Shown here in pieces: positions 61,301 to 64,000 of a stretch of 64,000 nt of DNA. The stretch comes from Lactobacillus sp. CBA3605 (GTDB taxonomy: Bacteria > Bacillota > Bacilli > Lactobacillales > Lactobacillaceae), in NCBI RefSeq assembly GCF_002970915.1, contig NZ_CP027190.1, positions 1,426,001 through 1,490,000 on the forward strand, written 5' to 3'. The notes under the pieces are model-generated. The model was given only the letters and a program-made list of their open reading frames with translations, ran no database searches and had not been told where the DNA came from. A program made the translations under genes and the position numbers. Numbering within the stretch: position 1 is the first letter of the stretch; every line of letters starts with the position of its first letter.

Positions 61301-64000
61301 TGGCGCAATCATATGCAGCAACAGGTGATTATAGTAACGCTTCCGTGCAACAGGATTTAGCGGCATTACGATTGGTTTATGCCACTAATGAGTTGAATGC
61401 TGCGCAAAGTGCGGCTAACATGGTGACTTCAACCATTGTTCAAGCACAAAGCACGTATTATAACTCCTTAGCTCAAGATGCTAAAAACGCTGCTGCAGCC
61501 GCGAGTTCAGCTGCAAGTTCAGCTGCATCAGTTGCCAACTCGTTATCAGCGAAGTATGCCAGCAATACAGCTTTAGGCTCATCATATGTTGCTGATACCA
61601 AGGGTTACGCTGAAGATGTTTATAGCGCCGCTGCTGCTGCCAATTCGGCTGCAGCGATGGCCGTTCAATATATGAGCATGGCCACTTCTGCAGTTAATGC
61701 CGGGAACTTTGCCGATGCAAGTTCTTATGTCACTAGTGCGGATCGTGCTTACGCTGATGCGAGTTCTTATGCGGCAATGGCAACCGCTGCTGCTAATTCA
61801 GGGAGTGTTGCTGCTGATTCCGCAGTTGCTTTCTCCAATAATTTGGGAAGCAAGCAATCGAATAAAACAGGAAATGCTGGTACGGTCTTTGGCGTAGTCG
61901 TTGTCGGTGGGATGACCTCTCAACCAGCCGCAGTGACGTCAACGAAATCCGGGAATACCTTCACCTTGTCAGCTTCGTCTTCATTAGGATTAGGCGTTCC
62001 AGCAATTGGGGTTACGAATACCTGGTATGTCCAAATTAATGGGACTTGGATGACCGTTGCGGCCGCAGTAAAGGCTGGCTACTTTGTTAGTGCGACGGCA
62101 GTCGGTAATGATAGTGGTTCCTTGGTAGGGCTGGCTTCAACTGGCCGGAGTGCCTTGACTGTCAAATTAAGCGATTCATTTACAGGGTCATTAATTTTCC
62201 AAATGGTTACAACGTTTAAAGACTTAGGTATCACAACGGCAACTTATGCCAGTGATTTAGCGCAAGTGAACGTTTATGATAGTGATATTCCAGCAACTGG
62301 CGTTGAAATTAGCGGTGATGACTATATCGTAATTTCGACGGTTGGTGGTGACGATGATGCGACGACCGGTCAATACGTTGTTACAACTAATCCAGGCAAT
62401 GCAACCGGTGAAATCACTTGGTCAAGTAGTGATGAAAGTGTTGCTACTATTGATAATGCCGGTTTAATTACGGTAGTTGGTAGTGGGACTGTCACGATTA
62501 TGGTTACGATTACTAATGCGGATGGTAGCACCTACTCAACTTCTAAAGTCATTACTATCGGTAATGGTTTAGATGATAAAGAAGTTAATGCTGGTGACAC
62601 AATTGAGTGGATTCCAGATGGTGGTCTTGGCGATGCCGGTGATGACATTAGTTACCAATGGTATTACTCCAAGACTCAAGATGGCACTGGTACTGCTATC
62701 AGTGGTGCTAATGGTGCTACGTTAAACAAGGATGATATTTCAGTTAATGATTCTGGTTACTATTACCTTGTGATTACTGGAACTTCAACTGCTGATGATG
62801 GTACTGTCACAACTCAGACGGTTACGCTTGGTAGTGCTTATCTAACGGTTAATGCGATCCAAACTTCAGCAGCTGAATCTTCAGCCAATGAAGCCAGTGA
62901 AGCAGCAGATGATGCTTCAGTCTATGGTAGTATTGCTGGATCATATGCCAACATTGCTGATGAATATGCGGATGGTAATAGCGCTGCTAGTTCATATGCA
63001 CAACAGGCTGCGGATGCTGCTGCAACAGCACAACAAGCTACAGAAGATGCTAAAAGTGCTGCTGCTGCTGCTAAGGAAGCGCAAGCTAATGCTGATTCAG
63101 CAGAAGCTGCTGGTCAAAATTCGGCTGCGTCAAGTTATGCTAAAAAAGCGCAGGAAGCTGCTTCAAGTGCTGCAGAGGCCAAGAAAAAAGCTGCGCAAGC
63201 AACCGATGATGCTGGTTATTACGCCGCGTTAGCTGCAGATGCGTTGGATACTGATACGGATACGGATACGGATACCGACACAGATACCGATACTGATACT
63301 GATACCGACACAGATACCGATACTGATACTGATACCGACACAGATACCGATACTGATACTGATACCGATACGGATACCGATACGGATACCGACACGGATA
63401 CTGATACCGACACAGATACCGATACGGATACTGATACGGATACCGATACCGATACGGATACCGATACTGATACTGATACGGATACGGATACGGATACCGA
63501 TACGGATACGGATACGGATACCGACACCGACACAGATACCGATACGGATACTGATACCGACACCGATACGGATACTGATACGGATACCGATACGGATACT
63601 GATACCGATACCGACTCAGATACTGATACCGATACGGATACCGATACCGATACCGATACCGATACCGATACCGATACCGACACCGATACGGATACCGATA
63701 CTGATACGGATACCGACACCGATACTGATACTGATACTGACACGGATACCGACTCAGATACTGATACCGATACCGACACCGATACCGACACCGATACGGA
63801 TACCGACACGGATACGGATACTGATACAGATACCGACACGGATACCGATACCGACACGGATACCGATACTGACTCAGATACCGATACCGACACAGATACT
63901 GATACCGACACAGATACCGATACTGATACCGATACCGATACGGATACTGACACGGATACTGATACCGATACTGATACTGACTCAGATACGGATACCGACA
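58369..64000 (+). CDS. Giant repetitive cell-surface adhesin (partial; runs off the window)
   Basis: An open frame of 1,877 codons from a GTG, seven bases after GAGGG, without a stop before the window end. Its signal region has the KxYKxGKxW-type motif KMFKVGRSW (residues 19-27), a hydrophobic segment and AHA-ET cleavage near residue 46. After it come a Ser/Thr-rich part (about 50-250), long Ala-rich helical repeats such as SAAKQAS and AASSYA (about 265-640, 770-1170, 1495-1620), and three Ig-like modules (about 665-760, 1185-1290, 1400-1490). A BIG2 module (ITWSSSDESVATIDN near 1345) is followed by Asp-Thr repeats from residue 1627 onward. Proteins with this signal type are serine-rich adhesins, often glycosylated and exported by the accessory SecA2 route; no such genes lie here. 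An LPxTG anchor would be expected beyond the window. Confidence 0.9.
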   Translation, partial: MKFLRNTAFKGDPKLRYKMFKVGRSWVFTTMATFALTGGMQLAAHAETTTNNETTASVTATSSATTTHTTVADTDDASATALAAATSAATTTTSSSTSSSATDAASLAAAMATAASGSSSVASSDATSSSATASTKASSTTSSAASSTATSSSSTASATSSTAASDATTTSASSSSAATKTSSATSSSTVETSSAASSTATTSSTTTSTASSAATSSSTTDTASASVAAVTSTDNTVTATSDADKLSSSVSSAATNQNLTSQATADITDEAAVAAAQAKAARNAASKGNNTDSSAANAANSAANLASSYAVAASSYASLVNNLQTQSAYSSAQSAYQEALKMADLAKHYNSLANMYLDAVDDGVGTPSDNALSYADAIKAAQSAATAAADYATTASSAAETARSAATQGLASMASSTYAVASDAAKAAEAAASSAADAANSAYLATQYDKNSSSVAAAYNTATSNAAAASTAAINAKSAAQQASVAYANAVSAAAADDYAAGSTAYSSATVNMTTTVNQKNIATAANSTAQSAASTATSISISDTASSAAKDATTASTASISAAKQASEAANYVGTQASQYASLANSAALAAAAAYATASLATAEAATATTAKDANSYARIAATAAEEANSYAAIAATNATLAKKFSTDVSNEQTDADGAVLTTSVTNETINVGSSVNLTTDLSGIGTGYTTSGKTYVWYMSTDGKTWTIISGATAASYSASMNVAGTYYFQAVISGSKTLVLYTTKFKAASNVMTVVVTDPAGTYADQASSSANVASDYANGANSNANATSDAIKNASSSANLNGSLASFYASQANSSYKVSSSYAALAASAASAANAAQASAASYEASGNYELASSYAVNAASYANDANSYATLGSTAASAAMAALNTALEKAVSETEDNAAADYLASSYAAAAAAAASSAAKQASLAASNANNANNAYTASPNFNNGTASYSSAAASAASAAQSYAADASAAASLAQSYAATGDYSNASVQQDLAALRLVYATNELNAAQSAANMVTSTIVQAQSTYYNSLAQDAKNAAAAASSAASSAASVANSLSAKYASNTALGSSYVADTKGYAEDVYSAAAAANSAAAMAVQYMSMATSAVNAGNFADASSYVTSADRAYADASSYAAMATAAANSGSVAADSAVAFSNNLGSKQSNKTGNAGTVFGVVVVGGMTSQPAAVTSTKSGNTFTLSASSSLGLGVPAIGVTNTWYVQINGTWMTVAAAVKAGYFVSATAVGNDSGSLVGLASTGRSALTVKLSDSFTGSLIFQMVTTFKDLGITTATYASDLAQVNVYDSDIPATGVEISGDDYIVISTVGGDDDATTGQYVVTTNPGNATGEITWSSSDESVATIDNAGLITVVGSGTVTIMVTITNADGSTYSTSKVITIGNGLDDKEVNAGDTIEWIPDGGLGDAGDDISYQWYYSKTQDGTGTAISGANGATLNKDDISVNDSGYYYLVITGTSTADDGTVTTQTVTLGSAYLTVNAIQTSAAESSANEASEAADDASVYGSIAGSYANIADEYADGNSAASSYAQQAADAAATAQQATEDAKSAAAAAKEAQANADSAEAAGQNSAASSYAKKAQEAASSAAEAKKKAAQATDDAGYYAALAADALDTDTDTDTDTDTDTDTDTDTDTDTDTDTDTDTDTDTDTDTDTDTDTDTDTDTDTDTDTDTDTDTDTDTDTDTDTDTDTDTDTDTDTDTDTDTDTDTDTDTDTDTDTDTDTDTDTDTDTDTDTDSDTDTDTDTDTDTDTDTDTDTDTDTDTDTDTDTDTDTDTDTDTDTDSDTDTDTDTDTDTDTDTDTDTDTDTDTDTDTDTDTDTDTDSDTDTDTDTDTDTDTDTDTDTDTDTDTDTDTDTDTDSDTDTD
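63247..64000 (+). repeat. Asp-Thr dipeptide-coding repeat (GAY ACN)
   Basis: At least 251 codons alternate Asp and Thr, with Ser replacing Thr at single codons at 63616, 63754, 63874 and 63982. Both codons vary freely at third positions (GAT/GAC, ACG/ACC/ACT/ACA), so the protein sequence rather than the DNA unit is conserved. It is a hexanucleotide tract prone to recombination and assembly collapse, and continues past the window end. Confidence 0.97.

Noticed and set aside
63219..63953. 244-residue minus-strand frame of alternating Ser-Val
   Set aside because: It is the antisense reading of the Asp-Thr repeat (GAY ACN read backwards gives Ser-Val) and has no ribosome-binding site.

Overview
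The window is a stretch of chromosome from a Gram-positive lactic acid bacterium of the Lactobacillaceae. Evidence for this is the gene order ssb-rpsR ... gdpP-rplI-dnaB ... walRKHIJ-htrA-rlmH, the low-GC codon use, the WxL/csc cell-surface cluster, a KxYKxGKxW-type surface-protein signal and a type I-E CRISPR repeat of lactobacillar type. Gene order, three parS (Spo0J/ParB) sites and a cluster of DnaA boxes put the window close to oriC. The genus cannot be settled from the sequence alone.

Layout. 1-0.35 kb: end of ssb, then rpsR. 0.95-4.9 kb: a csc-type cluster of two WxL proteins, a WxL-interacting protein and a small sortase-type protein. 5-9 kb: gdpP (c-di-AMP hydrolysis), rplI and dnaB. 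9-13.6 kb: an MFS transporter, a parS site, proBA, a candidate small RNA and a HAD phosphatase. 13.6-15.1 kb, minus strand: pgmB behind a catabolite-controlled promoter, with only the 3' tail left of what looks like a maltose phosphorylase gene, then a PNPOx-like protein. 15.3-22.6 kb: a two-component system followed by a membrane cluster (DUF347-like, DedA, PAP2, GtrB-like GT2, GT-C) that fits undecaprenyl-phosphate-linked surface glycosylation; two of its genes carry single-base frameshifts. 22.9-31.4 kb: tRNA-Lys, the walRKHIJ operon, htrA, a DnaA-box cluster and rlmH.

31.4-43.8 kb is a complete type I-E CRISPR-Cas locus. It has a leader and a 15-repeat array, a small membrane-protein gene, an AT-rich gap, cas3-cse1-cse2-cas7-cas5-cas6-cas1-cas2 (with cas2 fused to a DnaQ-like exonuclease), and a second 5-repeat array. 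The most exciting signal sits in front of cas3. Two degenerate CRISPR repeats that keep their hairpins flank a 22-nt pseudo-spacer. The 5' end of that pseudo-spacer matches the -10/start region of the predicted cas promoter, with an AAT flank and its only early mismatch at position 6, the base that type I-E guides do not read. This looks like a CreR/CreA-type guide by which Cascade would repress its own operon.

43.9-53.4 kb: a MazEF-like pair with a frameshifted toxin, two more parS sites (one at the centre of a perfect 54-bp palindrome), a zinc-ribbon membrane protein, two proteins of unknown function, a TetM-like GTPase, nth, a zinc alcohol dehydrogenase behind a MerR-type operator, an IS30 remnant, and yaaA, which appears to start at ATT. 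53.6-57.8 kb: an SDR / acetoacetate-decarboxylase-like / nitroreductase cluster followed by a PucR-type regulator. 58.4-64 kb: the first 1,877 codons of a giant Ala/Ser/Thr-rich surface adhesin that runs off the window inside an Asp-Thr dipeptide repeat.
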